This document shows, in pieces, positions 31,723 to 42,386 of a DNA stretch of 64,000 bases (positions within the stretch are counted from its first letter, which is position 1; the number at the start of each line of letters is the position of its first letter). The notes under the pieces are model-generated. The model saw only the letters and a list, made by a program, of their open reading frames with translations. It was not told the origin of the DNA and ran no database searches. Made by a program: the position numbers and the translations under genes. Source of the stretch: Biscogniauxia marginata (taxonomy: Eukaryota > Ascomycota > Sordariomycetes > Xylariales > Xylariaceae). Location: positions 124,001 through 188,000 of the forward strand of contig MU404109.1 of NCBI GenBank assembly GCA_022695795.1, given 5' to 3'.

Positions 31723-34441
31723 ATGGCGACTGCGCCGGCTACCGCTGGTCCCAAAAAGCTGTCATTCGCCAAGGTGCGTTTTCTCGAGTCCCCGGGCTGC
31801 CTGCTCTGCCGACCAGCCCAGCCCAGCCCTCTGACCTCCTCCCGCCTGTGTAAATTACCAAGACTAAGACGTGCCCTCTAGGTTGTCGCATCACACCCCA
31901 AAGAGAATATTCCCGTTGTTTCGACTTCGCGAGTAGCGGTGCCGGCTATGGACCGCCGCATACAATCCGCTGTTACCCCTGCACTGCCGGTTGCAACGAG
32001 CAAGGATGCAACTATACCTGCCGCCGCAAGCGAGCGTCCCGTTGCCAAGCCGTCTTTCGTTTCCTCTGAAGAAGGCACCGCGACTATTATGCACTCTGCT
32101 ACCGAGGCTGTCGACAATAACAAGATTGTGCAGGGCATAAAGGATATGACTTTGACGTCCGCTGCAGCCAGTATCCCTTCTACCCCGAGTCTTGTCGTCA
32201 ACGGCTCGTCATCCTCCGCCGGGGAGTCGCAGAACAAGAACGATAATGGTACTTCTGTGTCTGACGATGTCTCTCAGAGGGCGGATTCCAATTCCGAGAT
32301 GGGGACTAAGGCGCCCAGCCTCGACGGAAAGAGCATCACGTCCGGGACTACGTTTGCTCTGGACGAGAAGGAGTCTCTGCGTCCAGACGATAGTGCTAGC
32401 GTAAAGGCAGCCGCGGAGGATGACGAAGCTTTCTCCTTCAGGGGCTCGATGGTCGCCAACGCCAGGTTCGGCTCGGATGTGGCTAGGATCCACCGTCTTA
32501 GGCTCGGCGATATGCCTGAGAGACGAATTGTTCAGATCCTGCCCGAGGCGAGAGAACAAGGTGTTGCTACTCCTCAGAGTGCCGCTTCGAGCCAGCAGCC
32601 TCCCCCCGAGAAACCCCCGGTCTTAGGTGCCGTCGGTGGTCCTACCGATGTGTTCAACTCGATGTACGGACAGAATCCAGACGATAAACTTCTCGAGGCT
32701 ATGCAGTCTCCTAAGGATCGACTCTTCCTGCTTAGACTGGAACAAGATGTTATCAACTTCGTCCAGTCTTCCAAGTGAGTATTTACGATTTACGATTTAC
32801 GATCTACTAGCGCTTTCGGGTGCACTATTGCTAACATGGTTATTAGGGAACCGTACATGGATCTTCCACCAAATAACTCATTTTGTAGGATGTTGACTCA
32901 TAAACTTGCTGATTACTACCACATGACGCATTCTTTCGAAGCGGTACAAGGGGCTGTTCGTATTTACAGGACTCCCTTCTGCCGCGTGCCTCCTTCGTTG
33001 GCTAGTATAGCCGGAAGCAATGCTAACAGCAACACGAACACACCGTCGCCCATGGTTTTGCCCAAGAAAATCATGAGGCGCGGCGAGGACGGGGGATCCG
33101 GTCAGGCTAGTACCAGCGCATCCAAAGCCACCTCAGAAGTCGGAAGCGATGGCAAAGAGAAGACAGTTCCCAAGGAAAAGTAAGAAATAAGAACCCGAAA
33201 GTTGATACGTATAGACGTTAACCTAGCATGCTAGAATGACGAGAGAAGAACGTGAAGAAGCATACAACAAAGCACGGGAGAGGATCTTCGGATGCGTAGA
33301 CAAGCAGGGAGAAGGTGTACCAGGTAAGCGACAAATCGATGCTCCGAAAATGCACATGCGTAGTGTTGACCCTGCGGTAGATGATGATGCCAACGGCGTT
33401 TCACGTGCAAGCTCAGTATCTGCGAAAGATAAGTCGAACCTCGGCAAGCGGGGGAAGTCGGGCAAGCAACGTCGAAATTCAGAAAGTTTCGAACCTCGTT
33501 CACAGTTTAAGCCATATTATCCTCATCCTCAACAGCCTATGGAGTGGGCTCATCAGTTCATCCCTGCTGGGAATGTTCCGTACAATGGGACAATACAACA
33601 ACCTTATCAATACCCTGTTCAGGCGTATCAGCCCCAGCCGCAGGCATATCCTCCGATGATGCCGAACAACGGGTACACACAATATAACAATATGCCGGCG
33701 GTATGTCCTTCCTCCTATCCGTTCCATTTCAACTACTAACCTCATCTGAAGTATGCGCCGCAGCCCCAACACACCCCTCCTCGATATGCTCCGTCTAACG
33801 GATCCATGGGAGGCTATGGGACACCGGCACAAACCGCACCACAACAGGCATGGCAGGCTAATTTCAGCCAGACGCCTTCACCCGGTCCATATCAAAATCG
33901 CACCCCTCAAACCCCAGCCCAGAGCAATGCAGCACCAGTTGGGATTCCTTACGCTTACGGTCAACTACCTGCTAATGCCAACCCCCATGACCCGAAGAGC
34001 CAACATCCTATCCCAGGGAGCTACAATCGCCATGCGTTCAACCCCAAAACCCAGTCATTCGTACCAGGCAACGGGATGAGTCCGGTCCAGCCACCGATGG
34101 TTCCATACATGCCCGGTCCGCATGAGGTTGGTGGTTCACCGCACATGGCATATAGCAGCTACAGTTCTCCCGCTCCGCCACAGCCGCAGCCGTACATGGG
34201 CGGGCCTAGCTACGGAATGAGTCGCCAAAGCTCTAATAATTCTCTGCCGGCGTACCATCCGCCGCAACATCACGTTCAACATCTGCCAACGCATCTTCCA
34301 CAAATTCCACACCAGATGCCTAACAAACCAGGTATTCCACATCAGGGGCCAACGGCTGGACCTGGCCAAGCATATAGTCACTTACCTAATTATGGCAATC
34401 CGGCTACATTGCCGCAGAAGCCACCGCCCTCGGGTATTTAG
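31723..34441 (+). CDS. R3H-SUZ domain RNA-binding protein
   Basis: Five exons with introns 31774-31881, 32775-32846, 33180-33234 and 33701-33751 make 810 residues. The N-terminal ~285 residues are Ser/Ala-rich and probably disordered. The R3H domain (about 290-370) is split by the second intron: LRLEQDVINFVQSSK before it, then LPPNNSFCRMLTHKLADYYH and FCRVPPSL. A SUZ domain follows (about 380-445), with KIMRRGED and KMTREEREEAYNKARERIF. The rest is Pro/Gln/Tyr-rich, with many PQPQ and YP repeats. Family members bind single-stranded nucleic acid, mostly mRNA in the cytoplasm; yeast Rbs1 is the nearest known type. It is divergent from the zinc-knuckle gene and convergent with eIF3f. Confidence 0.88.
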
Positions 34442-34694
34442 AAGACCTTGCACGACGCAAACGCATAGCGTGCATGAAGTACAAGCAAGCATTGGTGGTA
34501 TTAATGTTTCAGGGGTGAGGCGATGCAAAGACGGGTTGATACAGGAAAAGACCATAATGCCGATGACACTCGGCGTACTGCGACAAATGGTTTGTGCAAA
34601 GTGCATCATTGGCCGGCGTTCAAGGCGAACGGTTCTTCACACAAACTTCGCAAACTGGAAAGGATCCCAGCTCCTAAAAATTGGAGGGGACTTG

Positions 34695-34740
<46 letters not shown>

Positions 34741-35524
34741 ATCTGCATTGCGTCGTTATAAGGCGAAAAAAGGGGGAGGGAGGGGAGAGGAAACGACGAT
34801 TGCGGACATGAACATTGGGAACGAACCGGAACTTTTTTTCTAGACTATATTGCCTATGATAGATGGATTCCGATGATGTAGTATCTACTTATGCGGCACA
34901 GATTAATGCAATCTTTTTCTGCAAGTCTTCTCTTAGTGGGCCCCTATCTCTCCCACTATGTGCTGGAATATCGAAAAAAAAAAAAAAAAAACCGTCAGGT
35001 TACCATCCAATATCACGCGTAGGTGTTTCTGAGTACAAAGTTGTCCGGGATGAGCGTACGTAATGGAATGTATTTTGGTTTTTTTTTTTTTGCATATCGG
35101 CAGCGTTCTCTCTTCTCTTTTCTAAAGTAGTCCCAGCCAACCCGGACATGAAAACGCCTGATTGAATCTTTGTTTGGGGCCCCCTTCCCAATTTCTTTTC
35201 CTCGCCAAATGCCATATGTGATAGGGGAGCCATTATCATCTTCGCCTACCATCCCTTCATGATTTGGGGTTGATAAGTCGCCATGACCCATCTCTCCTAT
35301 CTGTCCTATGCCCCTTTCGTCCCCCGCCATTTTCCATCTACTATTCCTAGTTTCGTAGTTACACGCAGATAAATTTGCCATTCAGCTGCCGACCAGCATC
35401 TGGTAATCTATCCGTAAGCGAGTCAGGTCTTCAAACCCAACTTAAGTGGATACCCCTAGCCCACGGTGAGCAACCGACCGACCCCGTACTCCCCTTTTAT
35501 GAAGGAGTTCCGATGTGACTCGAC
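34442..35524. other. convergent intergenic region with simple repeats
   Basis: The 3' ends of the R3H and eIF3f genes face each other here. It holds a CT microsatellite (34698-34737), A and T tracts (around 34974-34991 and 35079-35091), and no supported gene. Confidence 0.5.
34698..34737 (+). repeat. (CT)20 microsatellite
   Basis: Twenty uninterrupted CT units, probably in the 3' UTR of the R3H gene. Likely length-variable. Confidence 0.95.
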
Positions 35525-36721
35525 TCATTCGCCGTTCTCCCTCGGTTCCCTAGGTTCCCTCGGCTCCCTCGGCTCGCGATTTCCACCGCCGCCACCACGG
35601 CCACCGCCGCGGCCGCCCCTCTTGCCGCCGCGCTGTCCGCGCTCGCCGCGCTCGCCCTTGTTGTCGGCCTTGTCGCCGTCCTTGTCGATCTTCTCGTCGC
35701 TGAGGACGGCGGTGGCGAGGCGCTGGCTCAGGTCGATCTGGGTGCGGATGCTGTTGGCGAGGTAGCTGACCATGAGGACGTCCTGGACGTGGTTGTTGAA
35801 GTCGGCCTCAATGCTAGAGGGGTCAACCTTAGGGGCTAGAGACAGCGCGCCCATGAGGTACTGGCCCAGGGCGTTGTTGGGCTCCTGCTCCTCGTCGACG
35901 ATGGCGGACACGAAGTCCGAGACGCGGTCGAGCAGCGACAGCGTGTGCTCGAGGCTGCGTGTCAGGCCCTCGACGTCGCTCGTCACGGGGGCGGCGCGCG
36001 CCTCGGTGTCCTTGGCGCTCGAGATGAGCTCGAGGGCGGAGCGCTCGGCGTCGTTGTAGGCGAGGCGGTGGGGCACCTGGATGAAGAGGCAGCTCTCGGC
36101 GGCGCGCTCGGCGTTGACGGCCACGGGGGCCGAGATGTAGGCCTTGAGCTGGACGTCGGTGCCGGGCTCGGTCGAGACGGTCAGGTGCACGGCCGGGTGG
36201 GGGAAGGTGCCGGTCTCGGGCGAGGCGAAGAAGTTCTGGATCAGGGCGCTGAAGCTGTTGAGCTCGTGCGACGTCGTGTACCAGCCCAGCAGGGCCTCGC
36301 GCGGGTGCGCCTTGAGGTGCAGCGACAGCATGTTCTTCTGGTACTCGACGTCCACCTCGACCTGGTCCTCGTTCTCCGTGTGCGGGATCGCGAACGCCGA
36401 CGACACCGACACCTCGCTGCCGTCCTCGGACCGGTTGCCGACCAGCGCCCCGATCACGCGGGACGAGGTCGACGGCGTCGCGGGGAGGTCGCGCCGGACG
36501 GCATGGTCGAGGATGGAGAAGGTGGCCTTGGGGAGACAGAATTAGACCTGCTTGTGTATATGGCATATATGTATATTTAGAGAAAAAGAGAGAGGAGAGA
36601 TCTATAGCCATACCTGAGGTTGGATGGTGACGGAGAGGGGGGCAATGCTGCTCTGGTAATTTAACGACGTCGGCGCCAGAGGCCGCGAGAGGTGAAGAAA
36701 CGACTCCGTATCCACAGCCAT
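35525..36721 (-). CDS. eif3f: eukaryotic translation initiation factor 3 subunit F
   Basis: Exons 36721-36614 and 36526-35525 with an 87 nt intron give 369 residues. The MPN domain begins VTIQPQ, continues after the intron as [12 protein letters not shown], and has [27 protein letters not shown] and [13 protein letters not shown]. The metal-binding JAMM histidines are not in the catalytic pattern, as expected for this non-catalytic subunit. The C-terminus carries [12 protein letters not shown] and the helical region, then an RGG-rich tail ([14 protein letters not shown], then [13 protein letters not shown]). As part of eIF3 in the cytoplasm it helps load mRNA on the 40S subunit. The RG-rich tail is longer than in many homologues. 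Confidence 0.92.
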
Positions 36722-37174
36722 GATTGTGATTGCGAGAGAAAGGCCGGCTTGTTGGAGGGAGGGAAAAAAAGAAAGAGAAAAAAAAGTAGTTGAATGTATC
36801 TTTCTCTCCTCTTTGGGTGGTCGCTCGACTTCCTCTTCGTTCAACCTTTCGCGGGCCCTGAATTTTCGAGAATTCTTGTGGGATTGGTGGGGCAAAGCTG
36901 AAGTTACAGAGGCTTGGCTGCTGTCCGCCTGTGATAAGAGAAGAAATGCGCTAAGATAAGATTTATACCTAAAAAATACCTAAGTACCAGGTAGCTTATT
37001 TATGGCGGTGCAGAACTGCTTGAATGTGTGGCTTGACTTATAGAAATTCTGCAAGGCTGATTATTTCTTCAGATTTCAATTTCCTACCTATATTTGATGC
37101 TCATTTTCCAAAATTCCCCAACATTCTCATGATAGCCGGACGAAAAGTTAATCGGATACCGCGATTCTAGTATT
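36722..37174. promoter_or_regulatory. shared divergent promoter of eif3f and utp25
   Basis: 453 bp between the two start codons, which point away from each other. There is a purine-rich stretch near 36750-36787 close to the eIF3f start. Confidence 0.4.
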
Positions 37175-39501
37175 ATGCCACCTAGGGGGAAATTCTCCGG
37201 GAGGGGCGGCACCGCGAAGGGCCGATTTCAGCATGGAAGAGGCGGCAATGCGAATGGGAAGAGACGCCACGGAGGAGCGCCCAAGTTTGAGGCTGCCAGA
37301 GTCGCCAATATCGAGTGAGTTACATTAATCCCGACTTTAATTCTTCTCATTATCTGATAAGATTTGTCATTATCCTGGGTACCCTGACTCTATTTCTAGG
37401 GAATCAGACAGTGATGCCTCGGAGGATACGCCTCCGTCAGAGGAGGACTACGAGAGTCAAGTGTCAGGTTCTGAGGATGAAGAAAACAAGCCCGCACAGA
37501 GGCCTTATCTAGCTTTGATGCAGAGCCTCTCAAAAGACTCAGCTCCTAGTATGAAACGAAGAAAAATTGGTCATCAACCAAAGGAGAGTCAGACGAAAAA
37601 GGAGCAACAGCCGGAGTCAGAACCGGAGTCAGATGATGAGGGGCGAGATGTTGATCTAGTCGAAGAACCAGAGGAGGGTCCGGAAGATGAAATTGTGTTG
37701 GATGATGAGGACGATGAGGATGATATACCAGATTCATTCGACCCCTTTGAAACTCGCTTTGTCAATCCCGACCAAGACGAATTGACAAGACGCTTAAAGA
37801 GTATCCAAGAAAATGACTATCAAATGAAGCAACTTGAAAAGAATGGGTGGAAGCTCGTCACAAATATCCCCGGAAAGGGCAAAAATCAGTCAATACAAAC
37901 GCCTATAACGATACCGGGCCCATCGAGTTTGAAGCTTAAACAGCGACTTGCTGAGAGTGCTAGCAAGAAACGACCAACGTTCGATAACCTAGAACAAATA
38001 TTGTACCCTCTCACTTTTGGATACCAAGACTTACTGTTCTGCGGCCGCACCGTCAAAAATGCGGAAAGTCTACGGCGAATGGCGTGTTTGCATGCTATAA
38101 ACCACGTCTTCAAGTGAGTTATAGCTCGGCAATTTCATATTCGGGGCATTCAGTTGCTGACCATTTCGCAGAACTCGAGACCGAGTCATAAAGAACAACG
38201 CCAAACTTGCGAAGGAGGGTGAAGACACCGAGTTTGAACCGAGAGATCAGGGGTTCACACGGCCCAAGGTCTTGATTCTGCTCCCTACCCGGCAGTCTGC
38301 CTATAAGATGGTGAATACGATCTGCTCGCTGTGCGAGCCCGACCAGCAGGAGAACCGGAAACGATTCGACGAGTCGTATTCGGACAAGGAGGCCAAGTTC
38401 TCGGCGGACCGGCCGGAGGACTTCCGGGATCTCTTCGAAGGCAACGACGACGACATGTTCCGGATCGGCATCAAGTTCACGCGCAAGACGATCAAGTACT
38501 TCGCGCAGTTCTACAGCTCGGACATACTGATGGCGAGCCCGCTGGGGCTGCGCACGGTGATCGGGTCCGACGAGGACGGCGGCAAGAAGAAGGCCAAGGA
38601 CTACGACTTCCTGAGCTCGGTGGAGCTGGTCATCGTCGACCACGCCGACGCCCTGCTGATGCAGAACTGGGACCACGTCGAGCACGTCTTCGAGCACCTC
38701 AACCTGCAGCCCCGCGACGCACACGGCTGCGACTTCAGCCGCGTCCGCGAGTGGTACCTCGAGAAGCAGGCCGCCCACTTCCGCCAGACCCTCGTCTTCG
38801 CCTCCTTCAACACCCCCGAGCTCGCCGAGCTGCACCGCCGCGGCGCCAACTGGGCCGGCCGCGCGCGCGTCCAGCCCGCCGACTACCCCGGCGCCATCCA
38901 GGACCTCGGCCTCAAGGTCCGCCAGACCTTCTCGCGCTTCGAAGCGTCCTCCGCCGCCGCGGAGCCCGACGCGCGGTTCGCGTATTTCACAGGCGCCGTG
39001 ATCCCTTCCCTCACGAAGCGCGCCTCTACCTCTTCCTCTTCCTCTTCGTCCGACCTCGCGGGCACGCTGATCTTCATCCCGTCGTACCTCGACTTCGTGC
39101 GCGTGCGCAACTACTTCGCCTCGTCCGCGCCGGGGATCGCGTTCGGCGCCGTGTCCGAGTACGCGTCCGTGGGCGAGGCGTCGCGCGCGCGCTCGCACTT
39201 CCTCAGCGGCCGCCACCACGTGCTGCTGTACACGGGCCGCGCGCACCACTTCCGCCGCTACGCCGTCGCCGGCGTCCGCCGCGTCGTCCTCTACGCGCTC
39301 CCCGACGACCCGGCCTTCTACCGCGACCTCGTCGCCGGCTACCTCGGCCGCAGCGAGCGCGAGGGCCGGCTCGAGCCCGGCCGCGGCGCCGTGCGCGTGC
39401 TCTTCTCCCGGTACGACGCGCTGAGGCTCGAGAGGGTCGTCGGCACCAGGAGGGTGGGGAGGATGATTCGCGAGCGCGGGGATACGTTTGATTTCGTTTA
39501 G
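37175..39501 (+). CDS. utp25: U3 snoRNP-associated protein Utp25
   Basis: Three exons with introns 37315-37399 and 38114-38171 make 727 residues. The N-terminus is RGG/basic (about 1-47), then very acidic. Then come [34 protein letters not shown] and [17 protein letters not shown], and later the DEAD-like but degenerate core with [20 protein letters not shown] and [17 protein letters not shown]. This matches Utp25/Def, a nucleolar factor of the small-subunit processome needed for early 18S rRNA cleavages. It is helicase-like in fold but lacks a Walker A. Exon 3 has very high GC third positions (several other frames stay open), quite unlike exons 1-2. Confidence 0.9.
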
Positions 39502-40039
39502 ATTCCCCCCCCCTCCCCCCCCCCCCTTTTTTTTTTTTGAGGGAGAGATAGAGGATTAATATAGAGTGTATATAAGAGTTTGGTACATGTTTGTATATGC
39601 AATAATGTGCTAAGCGTGACGGCCACTTTAGCTACGAGGTTTGGCTTTTCGCGGCGAAGCCCCATCTTATGTATCATTGATATAGATTGATGGACGTCCT
39701 TGTCTCCTTTTCCCCCTTTCTTTTCTTCTTTTTTTTTTTAATCTAAACAGCAATGTACATAAATTTCGTACAAACATCATGACCAGTAGCCCCCTGTCAG
39801 TGATTTCTCTAGCTAGCCACGGTATCCGCCGTTCGTTTTCAGCTTAGATTATACACTTTCCTTTCTCTTCCCCTGAAATTTCCTCCTATCGCTGAGCAGC
39901 TTTCCGTCAGTCTTCTCCCCTAAGGCAAAAGGTCACACACTCGCCCCCGCCTCATTCCCTTCTTGCCCTTATCCCCTCCTCCTCTTCCTCCTTCAACTCC
40001 CAAACATCAACCCCCCCCCCCTCTCCCCCGCTTCCCACC
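39502..40039. other. convergent intergenic region
   Basis: 3' ends of utp25 and the mitochondrial L17 gene. Pyrimidine-rich throughout, with C/T runs at 39506-39539 and a C run near 40011-40021. No gene is seen. Confidence 0.5.
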
Positions 40040-40777
40040 TCACGGAGTCTTGGGATGCGGCTTCGCCGGCTTGCGGGCCACGTGGCCGAGGTCCAGCTTC
40101 CCGATGCGCTCGACCATGTCGGAGAAGGCGCTCTCGCCGTCCTCGCGGTAGCGGGTGACCTTGGCGCGGTTCATCAGCGTCAGCGCGTTCGAGGGGCGCC
40201 CGAGCTGCCTGTCCCGCGCCACGGCCCCCGCCGTCATGGCGAACCGCAGGTCCTTCGGCCCGTCGACGAACTGCAGCAGCGCCGAGGGCGCCTGGTCGTA
40301 GCGCGACCGCGGCTCCGTCCGCAGCACCCGCGTGTAGCCCCCCGGCCGGGAGAGGTACCGCTGGCGCAGCTCGCCGAAGAGCTTGGGGAGGAGCTCATGA
40401 GGGTTCTGTGGGTTTCGCACCGCGTTAGTACTTCTTGCTTTCTTTCCTTTAAGGTTTGTTTTTTTCTTTTCTTCTTTTTCTCATGGTCTTCCTGTCCACG
40501 GAGGAGTATGATATTGTTGTCCGTGGCGTGCTTCTCGTGGGATCGGTCGGAGTATACATACGTATAGGATACCGGTGGCGCTCCGCCGGCTGGTTTCGTT
40601 ATTCCGCTTGGCTAGTGTGATCAGCTTCTCGGCCATACGCTGCGTCTCCTTCGCTTTGGGCCATGTCGTCCGTATCGATTCGTGCTTCACGAGGGAGGTG
40701 ACCAGGTTGCGCAGGAGGGCCTGGCGATGGGACGAGTCGCGACTCAGGTGGCGGTACTTGACTGTACCTCCGGCCAT
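40040..40777 (-). CDS. mrpl8: mitochondrial large-subunit ribosomal protein bL17m
   Basis: Exons 40777-40562 and 40405-40040, intron of 156 nt, make 193 residues. It has the bL17 signature near the start: [20 protein letters not shown], then [17 protein letters not shown] and [11 protein letters not shown]. The second exon gives [20 protein letters not shown] and [10 protein letters not shown], then a mitochondrial-type extension. The family member in yeast is Mrpl8. The protein is part of the mitochondrial 54S subunit near the exit tunnel. The gene is head to head with the MIC12 gene. Confidence 0.9.
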
Positions 40778-41176
40778 ATTCTATCACCCTCGAATTGGCC
40801 GTGGCGGGGGAGGTTACGGTCGGTGTTTGTCTTCGTTGGTTGGCTTTTTTCAGTGGCTATGTTCAATTGTAGAGGGGGAGGTAAAGTTGCAGGGTTAGCT
40901 TCGTAGATCGTTCCACTGATAAATCGCTCGGATAACTCGTTCTGATCGTTGTAAGCGGGTTTAGGATGTTTCTGGGTCTTGGCGCATGCGGTCCGAGCTT
41001 TTCGATGCTTCGCAACTTTCGTCATTTCCAACTGCAGGCCTGAGCTTAATTCACATCTCCAACTCGGATTAAGAAGCTGTCAGGGCTCACACTCAATTTG
41101 ACTTCCTCCTTTCTTCTTAGTCCCGATTGGGTCTCTTACCATCCGCACCGGCGCTCCCAAGCGCGGCGAATCAATC
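40778..41176. promoter_or_regulatory. shared divergent promoter of bL17m and MIC12
   Basis: 399 bp between start codons of two mitochondrial-protein genes, so they may be co-regulated. That is inference from spacing alone. Confidence 0.4.
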
Positions 41177-41994
41177 ATGGGCTTCACCACTGGTTTTGTA
41201 CGTCCCACCATATATTTATATTTTCCAGAAGAATACCTTGAACCAGAGTATGAACCAACTGACATCACCTCCCCCTTTCGCAGACCGGAGGTGTAACCCT
41301 CACCCTCTCTATAGCCTACCTCTCGATCCTAGCCCACCAGCGCAGCCGAGAATACCAAGCCTCCGTCCTACGCCAGCAGACGCGCACGCTGTCAGCTATC
41401 GTCGACCCGCTACCACCAGTTCTCCCGCCCACAAGAGCTGAACTTGCCGCCGCCGAACGTGCGAATCTGATCGAGAGTGCCAAGGACCGCTGGAATGCCG
41501 AGGTCGAAGGCGCTGTCCGCTGGGCTCAGACCAAGGACTGGGTCGAAGTACGCGAAGGTGTTGAGATCGCCCTCGGTCGCTTATGGTCGAGGGCCATTAG
41601 CGACGATGCCCGCAAGGGCGCTGATACAGCACAGACAGCTGCAGGTATTGAGGCTGATAGCGTAGGCGCGCTTGCGAAGAGCGCGTACTCAAATGCGAAG
41701 GCGCGGGGTTCCAACGCCGTGGATAAGGCCGAAGAGAAAGCCGAGGAGGCAAGGAGCTCGGTCTTTGGAGCTATCGGGAGAGTATTTGAGAAGGCTAAGT
41801 CGGCCGTAGGGATAACTAGGGATAAGGCCGAGTCCAAGTTGGATGAGAAGATGACGTCAAATTCACCCGTCGAGAAAGCCCTAAGCCAACGATACCAACA
41901 GCCAAATAGTAAGGAGCAAAGTGTGGACGATACACTGGCGGCGAGATACGCCCCAGTAGACAAAAAGGACAATACCAAGTTGAAGACCGTATAG
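41177..41994 (+). CDS. mic12: MICOS complex subunit MIC12
   Basis: A tiny first exon (MGFTTGF, 41177-41197), an 86 nt intron (41198-41283) and one long exon make 243 residues. The start of the protein (GFTTGFTGGVTLTLSIAYLS) is the membrane segment typical of fungal Mic12/Aim5. AHQRSREYQ follows and then a helical region with RANLIESAKDRWNAEVEGAV and VRWAQTKDWVEVREGVE. The C-terminal half is charged and coiled-coil-like. Mic12 is an inner-membrane part of MICOS, which shapes crista junctions. The final ~100 residues are low-complexity and more variable. Confidence 0.85.
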
Positions 41995-42386
41995 AGAAGA
42001 GGGTCTACAAGTCAGACTCATAAACCTGGGTGTTATTGCGCTGAAAAATGTAACACTACTCAATATGTGTATAGATCCCGTTTCTACCGTATAATACTGT
42101 AACCAACCCCTGATTACGAATAGACAAGCTCAATCAGCCATGAAGATTTATATTCAACAAACAACACCTTGATTCATGTGAATGGTCTGATAAGGTAACA
42201 CTTTTAAATTAACTGATTGTAGGTAATTACTACAAATCCACCCAATAAATTTCGCGGTACTATGCCTTTACGCATAATAATAGAAAAGTATATCGAGCAC
42301 TCGTCTTTGGAGTACAGAGATACTGGTTATATTAACACTTGATACGTGCTTAGAACACGACCTCATGGCACGAGTTTTACCTAGTC
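41995..42386. other. spacer
   Basis: AT-rich, presumed 3' UTR of MIC12 and promoter of the next gene. Confidence 0.45.

Noticed and set aside
35829..36611. Second long open frame over eIF3f, and plus-strand frames over the same bases
   Set aside because: They lie over the well-supported eIF3f exon and have shadow-like composition.
38119..39249. Long minus-strand open frame (376 codons) and a plus-strand one at 38331-39491
   Set aside because: Shadows of the GC-rich third exon of utp25; they are Arg/Pro/Ala-rich with no family resemblance.
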